Source: Desertibacillus haloalkaliphilus (GTDB lineage: Bacteria; Bacillota; Bacilli; Bacillales; KJ1-10-99). From it: a stretch of 64,000 nucleotides of DNA. A model generated the notes under the pieces. It saw nothing but the letters and a program-made list of their open reading frames with translations, searched no databases and was not told the DNA's origin. Numbering within the stretch: the stretch's first letter is position 1; the number at the start of each line of letters is the position of its first letter. The translations under genes and the position numbers were made by a program. Positions 42,258 to 53,383 of this stretch are shown here, piece by piece. The stretch is taken from NCBI RefSeq assembly GCF_019039105.1, contig NZ_JAHPIV010000012.1, positions 68,027 through 132,026 on the forward strand. The letters run 5' to 3'.

Positions 42258-43326
42258 CGTAGCGTTAGTGGCGATCACTAAGCATGGTGTTGAGCTCGTT
42301 CGTAGCTTACAACCAAAAATGCCACGTGCTGATGTATATTACATGACTAAGTTTGCAAAAGGTGATGAAACCGATCGGCAAATACAAATGTTTGAAGGCT
42401 CCGTGCGATTACTTTTACCTGAGTTATTTAAGCGTTATGACGGGGTCGTGATGGTCATTTCATTAGGAGCTGTCGTGCGCATGATCGCTCCAATTTTAAA
42501 AGACAAAAAAACGGATCCTGCTGTCGTCGTTGTTGATGACAAGGCAGAGTTTGTGATCAGTGTGTTATCTGGCCATATTGGTGGCGCTAACGATTTGACA
42601 CGCGAACTAAGCGACTATTTGCAGGCTACACCTGTGATTACGACAGCATCAGATGTTCAAAAGACAATTCCAGTTGATATTTTTGGTCGAGAATTTGGTT
42701 GGGAGATTGAAGATTTTACTCATGTAACCCCGGTCAGTGCGGCGGTCGTCAATGAGGAACCGGTTGTCATCGTGCAAGAGTCAGGTGAACGCGCGTGGTG
42801 GAAGCATGAAAAGCCGTTGCCTACTCACTTTCAAGTCGTTAGCTCCTGTGAAGAAGCGCTTCAGCAAGAGTTTCAAGCAGCACTTGTAATCACTCACAGT
42901 CTGTTATCCAAGTCAATGGAAGAACAACTGCTCAAGAATGGAGTGCTCTACCGCCCGAAATCGGTATATCTGGGAATGGGATGTAATCGTGGAACAACGG
43001 CAGAAGAAATAGAACAAGTGATTAAAAATACATTGGAGGAGGTAGGTATTTCTCTATTATCTGTAAAAGAAATGGCAACGATTGATTTAAAGAAAGATGA
43101 ACAAGGCTTACTTGAGGTGTGTGAGAAGTATAATTGGAATTTTACGTATTATACACCTGAACAATTAAATGAAATCAAAATAGACAACCCGTCCGACACC
43201 GTATTTAAATATACAGGAGCATACGGAGTGAGCGAACCAGCGGCAAAACGGTCGGCAGGTGTTGATAAGTTATTACTAGAAAAAAAGAAAAGTGGCAACG
43301 TAACGATTTCAATTGCGGTAAACTAG
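42250..43326 (+). CDS. cbiG: Cobalt-precorrin-5A hydrolase
   Basis: 358 residues; opens the delta-lactone and loses acetaldehyde. N-terminal ALVAITKHGVELVRSL and VMVISLGAVVRMIAPILKDK, central FVISVLSGHIGGANDLTREL, and a C-terminal CbiG_C with YLGMGCNRGTTAEEI and VSEPAAKRSAG. The frame is open 60 bases further upstream, but ATG at 42250 follows GGGGAGCCCGAGC and fits the family N-terminus. Confidence 0.95.
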   Translation: MDNVALVAITKHGVELVRSLQPKMPRADVYYMTKFAKGDETDRQIQMFEGSVRLLLPELFKRYDGVVMVISLGAVVRMIAPILKDKKTDPAVVVVDDKAEFVISVLSGHIGGANDLTRELSDYLQATPVITTASDVQKTIPVDIFGREFGWEIEDFTHVTPVSAAVVNEEPVVIVQESGERAWWKHEKPLPTHFQVVSSCEEALQQEFQAALVITHSLLSKSMEEQLLKNGVLYRPKSVYLGMGCNRGTTAEEIEQVIKNTLEEVGISLLSVKEMATIDLKKDEQGLLEVCEKYNWNFTYYTPEQLNEIKIDNPSDTVFKYTGAYGVSEPAAKRSAGVDKLLLEKKKSGNVTISIAVN

Positions 43327-43389
43327 AAAAAGAAGTCTATTTATTGAAAATAGCTTTTACATAGAAAAATGGGCAGAGGAAGTGAAGGG

Positions 43390-44772
43390 ATGCAACCAAG
43401 AATTGTTATTGCCGGAACCGGCAGCGGAGTTGGAAAAACGACGCTGACGGTCGGATTATTAGCAGCATTAAAAAAGCAAGGGCTTGTCGTGCAAGGCTTT
43501 AAATGTGGACCGGATTATATTGATCCAAGCTATCATACAGCAGTGACTGGGAGGTATTCTCGTAATCTTGATAGTTGGATGCTAGACGAAGAGGTTGTAA
43601 AAGAGATTTTTGTTGATGCAAGTCGCGGTGCTGATGTATCTATTATTGAAGGGGTTATGGGCTTTTACGATGGAAAAAGCCCGAAAAGTAACATCGGAAG
43701 TACTGCGGAAATTAGTTCGTTACTTGATGCACCGGTTATACTAGTGGTTAATATTGCGAGTATGGCACGTAGTGCAGCTGCCATTGTGAAAGGCTATCAA
43801 TTACTTGATGAAACTGTTAATGTCGCTGGTGTTATTTTAAATCAAGCTGGGAGTGAGGGCCATTATCAGCTATGTAAAACAGCGATCGAACAAGAGTGTC
43901 ATGTTCCGGTTCTTGGCTTCTTGGAGCGTGGGGATGTTCCGGCGATTCCTGAACGTCACCTCGGTCTGATTCCAGCCATTGAACGTGGCGAGCTTGATTC
44001 ATTTTTTGACCAGTTAGGAGCGGTCATTGCAAAGAGAGTTGACCTTGAAGCATTCGTTCGTATTGCAAATCAAAGTCCAGACATTGAGTCAACAGGAAAC
44101 TTACTTACAGCGGCTACGAAGCAAACAAAGGAAGTTAAAATTGCGATTGCTCAAGATGCGGCATTTAATTTTTACTATCAGGAAAACCTCAAGTTGTTAG
44201 AAGGGGCTGGAGCAACTCTTGTTTATTTTAGTCCGTTAGCAGGTGAATCGCTGCCTAAAGATGTTGATGGTCTCTATATCGGTGGTGGGTTCCCAGAAGA
44301 GTTTGCTGATGAACTCTCACAGCATGTTGATGTTAAGCGAGAGATAAAAGAGTCGATTAAAGCAGGTCTACCAACGCTTGCTGAATGTGGAGGCTACATG
44401 TTTTTAGCCGAGTCGATTACGACAACGAGTGGGGATACGTATCCGATGGTAGGAGTTGTTCCTGGTGTTGTCGAGATGCAAGAGCGGTTAGCGGCATTAG
44501 GGTACCGAGACGTTACGGCTAATCATGAGACGGTTATTCTCAAAAAAGGTGAGCAGGCACGTGGGCACGAGTTTCATTACTCAACATTTTCGAGTAAGCA
44601 GGAGTTTCCAGCTGTTTATGAGGTTAAAGCATTAAGAGGGACGAAGCAAGAAGGCTATTATTTACCGAATCTTGTTGCGGGTTATACACATTTGCATTTT
44701 GCATCAAATCCAAACATGGCAAACCATTTTGTTGAGGCGTGTTTGAACTTTAGGGGGACAAATCATGGCTAG
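43390..44772 (+). CDS. cbiA: Cobyrinate a,c-diamide synthase
   Basis: 460 residues; glutamine-dependent amidation of carboxylates a and c. Dethiobiotin-synthase-like ATP site [40 protein letters not shown], and the class-I-like glutaminase part with [15 protein letters not shown] (nucleophile Cys) and [12 protein letters not shown] at 43390 after GAGGAAGTGAAGG is preferred to the ATG at 43369 without a site. Separated from cbiG by 63 bp without terminator. Confidence 0.95.
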   Translation: MQPRIVIAGTGSGVGKTTLTVGLLAALKKQGLVVQGFKCGPDYIDPSYHTAVTGRYSRNLDSWMLDEEVVKEIFVDASRGADVSIIEGVMGFYDGKSPKSNIGSTAEISSLLDAPVILVVNIASMARSAAAIVKGYQLLDETVNVAGVILNQAGSEGHYQLCKTAIEQECHVPVLGFLERGDVPAIPERHLGLIPAIERGELDSFFDQLGAVIAKRVDLEAFVRIANQSPDIESTGNLLTAATKQTKEVKIAIAQDAAFNFYYQENLKLLEGAGATLVYFSPLAGESLPKDVDGLYIGGGFPEEFADELSQHVDVKREIKESIKAGLPTLAECGGYMFLAESITTTSGDTYPMVGVVPGVVEMQERLAALGYRDVTANHETVILKKGEQARGHEFHYSTFSSKQEFPAVYEVKALRGTKQEGYYLPNLVAGYTHLHFASNPNMANHFVEACLNFRGTNHG

Positions 44773-45316
44773 ATCGAGGGAGAAGCAAGTGGGTTATTGT
44801 CTTGTTTATACCGGTAATGGAAAGGGGAAAACAACTTCAGCGATCGGCTTGACCGTTCGAGCGGTTGGGCGTGGGATGAAGGTTGCGTTTTTACAGTTTA
44901 TTAAATCATCTGAACGCACGTATGGCGAACAATTAGCCCTTAAAAAGTTAGGGGTAGAGATGGTCCAACTCGGTGAGGGGTTTACATGGACGAAGACGCC
45001 TGAAGTCCACCGTGAAGCGTTAAAACAAGCGTGGGAGCATGCTAAAGGTGTGGTTCAGTCGGGAGAGTATGACGTTGTCGTGCTTGATGAATTAAATAAT
45101 GCACTCGCGATTGAGAGATTTCCAATTGACGATTGTCTGCCATTAGTGGATGTTGTATCAACGATAAAACAGCGACCCCCACATACCCATGTTGTGATCA
45201 CAGGTCGTGATGCAAAAACTGAACTGACGGAAATCGCGGATCTTGTCTCAACGGTTGATGCAACAAAGCATTATTACGATCAAAATGTTCCGGCTGTCTA
45301 TGGGATCGAATTTTAA
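44765..45316 (+). CDS. cobO: Cob(I)yrinic acid a,c-diamide adenosyltransferase (CobO/BtuR)
   Basis: 183 residues; P-loop [52 protein letters not shown] and [20 protein letters not shown]. Attaches the 5'-deoxyadenosyl group to cobalt. Overlaps cbiA by eight bases, so expression is coupled. Confidence 0.96.
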   Translation: MARSREKQVGYCLVYTGNGKGKTTSAIGLTVRAVGRGMKVAFLQFIKSSERTYGEQLALKKLGVEMVQLGEGFTWTKTPEVHREALKQAWEHAKGVVQSGEYDVVVLDELNNALAIERFPIDDCLPLVDVVSTIKQRPPHTHVVITGRDAKTELTEIADLVSTVDATKHYYDQNVPAVYGIEF

Positions 45317-45330
45317 GTTGAGGTGATTAG

Positions 45331-46383
45331 GTGAACAAAATCGAAGAAACAGTTGCAGGGATCAGGCCTCTGAATCATGAGGTGATGGAAAGAGTCAAGG
45401 ATCATATTGATCAATTGACGAAGCCAACAGGGAGTTTAGGCCGTATTGAAGAGGTTGCGATTCAGCTTGCGGGGATCACGGAAAAAGAGCGACCAACTGT
45501 TGATTCTCCAGCAATTATCGTTGCCGCTGCGGATCACGGCATTACCGCTGAGGGAGTATCAGCGTATCCACAAGAGCTAACGAAGTTAATGATCGAAAAT
45601 TTTTTACGAGATGGGGCAGCCATTAATGTATTTGGCCATGAAATCGGAGCGAGTGTATCTGTTGTTGATGTCGGCGTTAATAGTGAGATGACACATCCTA
45701 ACTTGTTATCGAAAAAGGTCCGATCCGGTACAGCTAACTTTCTTGAAGAAGATGCAATGACGCACAGTGAAGCCCGTGAAGCGATTGAAGTTGGGTTAGA
45801 GGTTGCCGAAGCACTTATTCATTCCGGACATCGTTTATTAATTATTGGAGAGATGGGCATTGGTAACACGACCGCAAGCAGTGCGTTACTAGCTACATTT
45901 CTCGATGAAAATGTAGAAGATCTAGTCGGCAGAGGCACTGGTTTAGATGAACAGGCTAGAGTAAATAAAATCAATACAATCGAAACGGCGATTGCGAGGC
46001 GTAAGCCAGATCGAAATGATCCGATTGATGTTGTCGCCAAAGTCGGTGGATTGGAGATTGCTGCTTTAGCGGGTGTTCTTTTACAGGCAACTCGACTACG
46101 GATACCGGTGTTAGTTGATGGGTTTATTTCGTCAACGGCAGCTGTCCTCGCTTATCACTTATGCCCAACAGTAAAGGATTATTTCATTTTAAGTCATCAG
46201 TCTGTCGAGCAAGGTCACCGAGCTGTTTTTCGTTGTTTAGAAAAAAAACCACTGCTTGATTTAGACTTACGGCTAGGTGAAGGAACAGGAGCGGCTTTGG
46301 CTTATCCGCTCGTAAAAGCATCGACAAGCATGGTTGCAAATATGGCCACGTTTGCAGACCTTGGTATCAAAGCCAAGGCATGA
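45331..46383 (+). CDS. cobT: Nicotinate-nucleotide:dimethylbenzimidazole phosphoribosyltransferase
   Basis: 350 residues; activates the lower-ligand base to alpha-ribazole phosphate. Motifs LTKPTGSLGRIEEVAIQLAG, AADHGITAEGVSAYPQELT, GEMGIGNTTASSALLA, DGFISSTAAVLAYHLCP, LGEGTGAALAYPLVKA with the catalytic Glu in LGEGTG. GTG start with GAGGTGATTAG. Presence of CobT without CobU/CobS means the loop assembly genes are elsewhere. Confidence 0.96.
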   Translation: MNKIEETVAGIRPLNHEVMERVKDHIDQLTKPTGSLGRIEEVAIQLAGITEKERPTVDSPAIIVAAADHGITAEGVSAYPQELTKLMIENFLRDGAAINVFGHEIGASVSVVDVGVNSEMTHPNLLSKKVRSGTANFLEEDAMTHSEAREAIEVGLEVAEALIHSGHRLLIIGEMGIGNTTASSALLATFLDENVEDLVGRGTGLDEQARVNKINTIETAIARRKPDRNDPIDVVAKVGGLEIAALAGVLLQATRLRIPVLVDGFISSTAAVLAYHLCPTVKDYFILSHQSVEQGHRAVFRCLEKKPLLDLDLRLGEGTGAALAYPLVKASTSMVANMATFADLGIKAKA

Positions 46384-46421
46384 TTAGCAAAGAGAGATAG
46401 GGATCGGGACAAAACTAGTTA

Positions 46422-46460
46422 AGGCTGGGATAAAAGGTAACCAACCTTTTGTCCCAGCCT
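46422..46460. terminator. 16-bp hairpin between cobT and cobA
   Basis: AGGCTGGGATAAAAGG pairs with CCTTTTGTCCCAGCCT (one G-T pair), loop of seven. No T tract follows on either strand, so it may weaken rather than end transcription; the GGCTGGGACAAAA type hairpin is common in intergenic spaces of Firmicutes. Confidence 0.6.
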
Positions 46461-46499
46461 CTATGTTAAGCTAATGTGCTAATAAAGGGGGAGAGAAAC

Positions 46500-47270
46500 A
46501 TGAAGACAACAGGAAAAGTGTACCTTGTTGGTGCAGGGCCTGGTGACCCTAAGTTACTGACCATTCGGGGGTTAGAATGTATTCAAGAAGCAGATGTAAT
46601 CATTTATGATCGACTTGCCAGCTCTAGCTTACTTGAACATGCAAAGAGTAAAGCAGAACTTATCTATTGTGGGAAGCTGCCAAAGCATCATACATTAAGG
46701 CAGGAGCAAATCAATGAGATTCTCGTTCAAAAAGCATCTGCAGGATTAGTTGTGACTCGGTTAAAAGGGGGAGACCCATGCGTCTTTGGGCGGGTTGGTG
46801 AAGAGGCGGAGCATTTAGCTTTCCACGGCATCGATTTTGAAATCGTTCCTGGTATTTCTGCTGGAATTGCAGCTCCCACGTATGCAGGGATTCCTGTCAC
46901 CCACCGCGAATATGGTTCGTCTTTTGCTGTCGTGACTGGACATTTGCAACAAGAGCAAGAGGATACACGTCGTTGGGGAGCATTAGCAACGGGGGTTGAT
47001 ACCATCGTCTTTTACATGGGGGTCAATAATCTTAGTTATATTTGTCGTCGTTTGATTGAACACGGTCGTGATTCAAAGACACCTGTAGCGATGATTGAAT
47101 GGGGGACAACTGAAAAACAGCGTACGATTACCGGTACACTTGAAACGATAGAAGAAGTGTCTGCATCTTTCGCAATCACTCATCCTGCGATCATTTTAGT
47201 CGGAGAAGTCGTTCGTTTACGTGAAAAGCTTCAATGGTTTCAAGAGCGTAATACTCTTATGCAGGGGTAG
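46500..47270 (+). CDS. cobA: Uroporphyrinogen-III C-methyltransferase (single-domain)
   Basis: 256 residues; VYLVGAGPGDPKLLTIRGLE, VTRLKGGDPCVFGRVGEEAE, PGISAGIAAPTYAGIPVTHR and YMGVNN. It is a second SumT, highly similar to the N-domain of the SumT-HemD fusion at 29.6 kb but without HemD. It makes precorrin-2 for the corrin branch, whereas the fusion presumably serves sirohaem. ATG at 46500 behind GGGGGAGAG. Confidence 0.95.
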   Translation: MKTTGKVYLVGAGPGDPKLLTIRGLECIQEADVIIYDRLASSSLLEHAKSKAELIYCGKLPKHHTLRQEQINEILVQKASAGLVVTRLKGGDPCVFGRVGEEAEHLAFHGIDFEIVPGISAGIAAPTYAGIPVTHREYGSSFAVVTGHLQQEQEDTRRWGALATGVDTIVFYMGVNNLSYICRRLIEHGRDSKTPVAMIEWGTTEKQRTITGTLETIEEVSASFAITHPAIILVGEVVRLREKLQWFQERNTLMQG

Positions 47271-47337
47271 GGATAGCAAATGGCCCTACTCAACCTTTGT
47301 GTCGTAAATCGTAATAATTACTATTTGAGGTGGTTGA

Positions 47338-48459
47338 ATGGAGCAGCAAGCGCAAGAAAATGGTCGTTCGCTCACGACAGGTCAAAGGAATAACAGATCA
47401 CATAAGGGGAGTGCGGTCAAAAGTAATGTCATCTATCTCTGTTTAATTGTCGGCCTTATCTTATCAATGACACTAGCGATTATGCTTGGTCCTGTCTCAT
47501 TACAACCCGATCTTGTCTGGAAGGTAGCATTTTCAAAACTTCCTTATCTCGGTGAGTGGATTGAGGTTACATGGCCGACATCATACGAACATATTATCTG
47601 GGACATTCGTTTTCCACGAGTTCTTCTCGGTGCGGTCGTTGGTGCAGGACTAGCAGTGGTTGGTGTCGCTATTCAAGCCCTTGTTCGCAATTCATTAGCA
47701 GACCCATATATCTTAGGGGTATCATCAGGTGCATCTGTCGGTGCGACCCTTGTGATTATATTAGGGGCATTTCACATCTTGGGACAATATGCATTGACGT
47801 TCGCGGCGTTTATTGGTGCATTATGTTCGGTTCTATTCGTTTTTTTGCTTGCGCAAGTCGGTGGCCGAATTTCAACCGTTCGTCTCCTCCTTGCAGGCGT
47901 TGCTGTGTCAATGATGTTATCAGCTGTTACAAATTTCATTGTCATTTCAGCCCCAAGACAAGAAGGAATGCGTGATGCACTCTTTTGGATGATGGGGAGT
48001 TTAGCTGGAGCCAAATGGGATCAGTTACTCATACCGACGCTTGTTTTGTTATTCGTGTTTGCTTTTTTACTCTTACAATCACGTTCGCTTAATTTGTTAT
48101 TAATGGGTGAAGAAACAGCGGCTACTCTAGGTATCAATGTGAATTTGTTTCGTAAAAGTCTAATTATATTGACAGCCTTATTAACAGGTGTCCTCGTTGC
48201 GGTAAGTGGAGCAATCGGCTTCATCGGCTTAATGATTCCGCATATCGTTCGTTTGTTTGTGGGTTCTAATCATAAACATGTGATTCCTGTGAGCGCGTGT
48301 GTAGGTGCGATCTTTTTAATTTGGGCTGATGTTTTTGCTAGGTTGGTTTTAGCCCCACAGGAACTTCCCATTGGGATTATAACAGCTTTGTGTGGTGGAC
48401 CATTTTTTATATGGTTACTACGGAGGAATTCTTATTCTTTTTCGGCAGGTGATAACTAA
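47338..48459 (+). CDS. btuC: Cobalamin ABC transporter permease
   Basis: 373 residues, FecCD/BtuC type with about ten membrane segments. FPRVLLGAVVGAGLAVVGVA, IQALVRNSLADPYILGVSSG and GAIGFIGLMIPHIVRLFVGS are diagnostic. A ~30-residue polar N-terminal extension precedes helix 1. The cobalamin rather than siderophore substrate is inferred from its place after cobA in the B12 cluster. Followed directly by the ATPase. Confidence 0.88.
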   Translation: MEQQAQENGRSLTTGQRNNRSHKGSAVKSNVIYLCLIVGLILSMTLAIMLGPVSLQPDLVWKVAFSKLPYLGEWIEVTWPTSYEHIIWDIRFPRVLLGAVVGAGLAVVGVAIQALVRNSLADPYILGVSSGASVGATLVIILGAFHILGQYALTFAAFIGALCSVLFVFLLAQVGGRISTVRLLLAGVAVSMMLSAVTNFIVISAPRQEGMRDALFWMMGSLAGAKWDQLLIPTLVLLFVFAFLLLQSRSLNLLLMGEETAATLGINVNLFRKSLIILTALLTGVLVAVSGAIGFIGLMIPHIVRLFVGSNHKHVIPVSACVGAIFLIWADVFARLVLAPQELPIGIITALCGGPFFIWLLRRNSYSFSAGDN

Positions 48460-49266
48460 ATGAATGTAGAGGTCACTAATGTATCTTCAAGCATTAATGA
48501 TAGAGTAATTATTAAACAAATTACGATGAATGTTGAAGATGGACAGTTTGTCGGCGTAATTGGACCTAATGGAAGTGGGAAGTCAACGTTGTTAAAAACG
48601 ATCTATAGGGTACTTGCGCCAGATTCCGGTGTGATTACATTAAATGAAAAAAACATATATCAATTATCACAGAAACAAATAGCTAAACAGCTTGCCGTTG
48701 TTCGACAGGAAAATGGTTCACAGTTTGACTTTACCGTCGAGGAAATTGTTTTTATGGGTAGAAACCCACATAAACGGTTATTTGAGTCAGATACAGCTAA
48801 TGACGAAGAGATAGTCACTCAAGCCTTAGGTGATGTAGGGATGAAAGCGGGTCGCAAGCGACACTTTTCAACGTTATCAGGCGGTGAAAAACAACGTGTT
48901 CTGATAGCGCGTGCTTTGGCTCAGCAAGCGAAGATACTTATTCTCGATGAGCCGACAAACCATCTTGATATTCATCACCAGTTGCAGCTGTTAGAGCTTG
49001 TGAAATCAGTTAATGTGACGGTTATAGCAGCATTGCATGACTTGAATTTAGCCGCTGCATATTGTGATCAGATTTTTATGTTAAGTGACGGAGAAATGAT
49101 CGCTTCTGGCTCACCGGAAAACGTTTTAACTGAACAACTCCTAGCCGATGTTTTTCACGTTCAAACGGATGTACGTAGGCACCCATTGACAAAAAAACTA
49201 CAAATTACGTTTTTGTCTCACCAAACGGCTGAAGAAGATTCGGGAAGTCAAGTTCTATCATTATAA
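48460..49266 (+). CDS. btuD: Cobalamin ABC transporter ATPase
   Basis: 268 residues; Walker A GPNGSGKSTLLK (near residue 35), Q-loop VRQEN, signature LSGGEKQRVLIARAL, Walker B KILILDEPTNHLDI and switch His in IAALHDLNLA, all intact. The start codon abuts the btuC stop with no gap. Couples ATP hydrolysis to BtuC. Confidence 0.9.
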   Translation: MNVEVTNVSSSINDRVIIKQITMNVEDGQFVGVIGPNGSGKSTLLKTIYRVLAPDSGVITLNEKNIYQLSQKQIAKQLAVVRQENGSQFDFTVEEIVFMGRNPHKRLFESDTANDEEIVTQALGDVGMKAGRKRHFSTLSGGEKQRVLIARALAQQAKILILDEPTNHLDIHHQLQLLELVKSVNVTVIAALHDLNLAAAYCDQIFMLSDGEMIASGSPENVLTEQLLADVFHVQTDVRRHPLTKKLQITFLSHQTAEEDSGSQVLSL

Positions 49267-49293
49267 ATTACCATTTATGTGGAGGAGATAAGT

Positions 49294-50283
49294 TTGAAGA
49301 AAAAACACCCTTTACTACTGGTACTAACTTTGTTTAGTATGCTACTTATCGTCGGTTGCAGCTCAGCAAATGAAACGGTAGGAGAAGATCATAAACAAAT
49401 AGGAAGTGAACATATTGAGGGTTCTACTATTGTAGAAATTGAAAACAACGGCAATGTGCTAACGTTTACCGAAGTTCCAGAACGAGCTGTGACGCTTAAT
49501 CAACATGTCACTGAAGTCATGTTAGCCCTCGGTCTCGAAGATCATATGGTAGGTATGGCATATTTAGATGATGAAATATTACCGAGATTTCAAGAAGCCT
49601 ATCAACAAATTCCAATTCTCGCAGATCAGTATCCCTCACAAGAAGTGTTTTTGTCTGTAGAAGCAGATTTTGCTTATGCAGGCTGGGAAAGTGCTTTTCG
49701 TGAAGATAGCATTGGGACGGTTGAACAGTTAAATGAATTTGGGGTTCATGCCTACTTACATGAGTCATCAAGGATAGTAGGACCGACGTTTGAAGATGTT
49801 TATGAAGATATTCGAAATATCGGCCGTATTTTTCGAGTGGAAGACCGTGCTGACACATTAATTGCAGAGATGGACGAAGAGATCAACCAACTCCGTGAAC
49901 GTATAGACGAGGAGGGAGAACCTCTACGTGTTTTTGTATATGATAGTGGCGAACAGGCACCATTTACGTCGGCGAGAAACTTCTTAAATACGTTAATTGA
50001 GGTTGCGGGTGCCAAAAATATTTTTAACGATGTTGAGAAGAACTGGGCAGAAGTCAGTTGGGAAGAAGTTGTTGATCGTGATCCAGAAGTGATTGTCATC
50101 GTTGATTATGGTGAGACTACAGTCGATCAAAAAAGGGAACACCTCTTGCATCATCCTGCCTTAAAAGATGTGACGGCGATTAAAAATGAACACTTTATCA
50201 TTATTCCGTTATCAGCGGCTGCCGAAGGAATTCGCGCTCCAGCTGCACTAGAATTACTAGTTGATGGATTATATAACAATTAG
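49294..50283 (+). CDS. btuF: Cobalamin-binding lipoprotein
   Basis: 329 residues. Lipobox LIVGC after a hydrophobic signal, then a Peripla_BP_2/TroA-like two-lobe binding protein (VPERAVTLNQHVTEVMLALG, SVEADFAYAGWESAF, helical backbone to EMDEEINQLRERID, ITIVDYGETT and AAEGIRAPAALELLVDG). The family binds vitamin B12 or iron chelates; the context favours B12. TTG start at 49294 behind GGAGGAGATAAG, replacing a further upstream GTG. Confidence 0.87.
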   Translation: MKKKHPLLLVLTLFSMLLIVGCSSANETVGEDHKQIGSEHIEGSTIVEIENNGNVLTFTEVPERAVTLNQHVTEVMLALGLEDHMVGMAYLDDEILPRFQEAYQQIPILADQYPSQEVFLSVEADFAYAGWESAFREDSIGTVEQLNEFGVHAYLHESSRIVGPTFEDVYEDIRNIGRIFRVEDRADTLIAEMDEEINQLRERIDEEGEPLRVFVYDSGEQAPFTSARNFLNTLIEVAGAKNIFNDVEKNWAEVSWEEVVDRDPEVIVIVDYGETTVDQKREHLLHHPALKDVTAIKNEHFIIIPLSAAAEGIRAPAALELLVDGLYNN

Positions 50284-50406
50284 TCCTATCACGTCGTTTG
50301 GTCTCAACGATCTCTACTATTAAAAACAAATCAGTTGTTTTGACGTTAGCATTCATATTAAACTAGAAACGACATCGTTTAATTGAATGAAAGTTGAGGA
50401 AAAGAG

Positions 50407-50736
50407 ATGAAGAAACTATTATTGATCAGTGTAATTATTGCTATTGTTATTGTTGCATTTTTTATTAAAATCACACCAACAGCGCCAGATCAAACACGAA
50501 TGATCATTGATCATACTCATCACGTTTATGTATCACCACCATGCTTTGATCAAGCAGAGCTGACGAATTATTTAGAGGAAACAACGTTAGAAAAGGCATT
50601 AGCGACAGGATATGAACCTGAATCTGCATGTACGGAGGCATCACTCGTCGGAGAACCTCGTTCAATCGCTATAGCCTTATTTGAGAAGGTTGGATTGGTA
50701 GAGCCAAATTGGGGACGCGATGGCTCTTGGAATTAA
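50407..50736 (+). CDS. Hypothetical membrane-anchored protein
   Basis: 109 residues: a short basic start, one hydrophobic segment (LLLISVIIAIVIVAFFI, residues 4-20) and an outward-facing ~85-residue domain with two Cys (residues ~56 and ~79) that could form a disulfide, plus an HTHH cluster. Ribosome site TTGAGGAAAAGAG. It follows btuF after 123 bp without a terminator, so could be read with it. I do not recognise it. Confidence 0.7.
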   Translation: MKKLLLISVIIAIVIVAFFIKITPTAPDQTRMIIDHTHHVYVSPPCFDQAELTNYLEETTLEKALATGYEPESACTEASLVGEPRSIAIALFEKVGLVEPNWGRDGSWN

Positions 50737-50855
50737 TAAGAGGTGGTTGTCACCAAAAAGGTTGAGCGATTCTATTAGAATATTCGATGAAACCATTGTT
50801 TCCTAATCTCCACTTTTTAAGTTAATCTATTTATTGGCATAAAAAAGTCGTGTAT

Positions 50856-50880
50856 AAGAGGGCAGGTTTCCTGCCCTCTT
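50856..50880 (-). terminator. Terminator-like hairpin downstream of thiC
   Basis: AAGAGGGCAG-GTTTC-CTGCCCTCTT, a perfect 10-bp stem. Convergent position between the hypothetical gene and thiC; T-rich tract is a few bases away on the minus strand (ACTTTTTT). Otherwise 50737-51016 shows no feature. Confidence 0.7.
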
Positions 50881-51016
50881 AAGCATGTTTAAGTTCTCTA
50901 TTATCCTACCTGTCATCGGTTGGAGAGGATGAGGTTGTATGTGTGCCCCTTGAGTTGATAGGCATGAATTGTTCGCCATTTGTTTAATCCTGATAATGAG
51001 GAATTGAGATCGTTAT

Positions 51017-52798
<1,782 letters not shown>

Positions 52799-52921
52799 CT
52801 AAAAATAGAATTTTACTCTCATGGTAGAAAGTGAACTCTAGTAGGAGGGTTATATTTACATTTTTGTAATAAAAAGTAAGGTATAATACGTAAACCACTA
52901 TTGTCATCATTACTTAAACGT

Positions 52922-52946
52922 AAAAAAGACCGCTAGCAAGCGGTCT
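52922..52946 (-). terminator. Terminator of the TPP riboswitch
   Basis: On the minus strand AGACCGC-TTGCTA-GCGGTCT then TTTTTT, between the aptamer and thiC. Its 3' arm shares GCTAGCGG with the aptamer end, which suggests mutually exclusive folds. Confidence 0.88.
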
Positions 52947-52980
52947 GATAGGCATACGTATCCATACATAGATAAATATA

Positions 52981-53070
52981 ATCCCTCCGCTAGCATTACC
53001 TAGTTCAGGTTCACCGGTCGACAACTCACTAGTTGTCCTCTCAGCTTGATTCGATCAAGCTCCCGTTTGT
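52981..53070 (-). promoter_or_regulatory. TPP riboswitch (thi-box)
   Basis: Read on the minus strand: GGGAGCTTGATCG..., GCTGAGAGG, then GAACCTGAACTAGGTAATG and GCTAGCGGAGGGA, the conserved TPP aptamer segments. It precedes a terminator and thiC, so thiamine pyrophosphate should switch off transcription. Confidence 0.95.
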
Positions 53071-53383
53071 CTTTAGTTGTACAGTTGAATCATACTAAAG
53101 TTTATAACCATTTGCAACTAAAATTCGGAAAATTTAATTGGGCTTGTATGTTCTGACTAGTGTTTGATTTACAAGGTGATTTGTTACTATTTGCTAGTGA
53201 ATGAGATTGATTAGGTAAAAATAAGCGTGATGCGGGTATCACTGTGGCTGATGAAACTATATCAAACTGTATGAAAGATAAAGCTGGCAGATTCGTTTTG
53301 CTTTACGTGTAAAGCTATGTTAAATTTAGAATTGTCAAAATGTTAGCGAACACAAAACAAACATTGGAGTTGGGAGAGAGAAG

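Noticed and set aside
47271-47337. A second cobalamin riboswitch or Fur box before btuC
   Set aside because: The 67-bp gap is too short for the aptamer, and the AT-rich palindrome present is only a weak match to a Fur box.
47571-47975. 134-residue plus-strand frame within btuC
   Set aside because: Out-of-frame shadow of a clear permease gene, Cys/Arg/Ser-rich and without family pattern.
53100-53383. Possible lysine riboswitch upstream of aspartate kinase
   Set aside because: None of the conserved L-box segments can be found; the region is AT-rich with no strong terminator hairpin.
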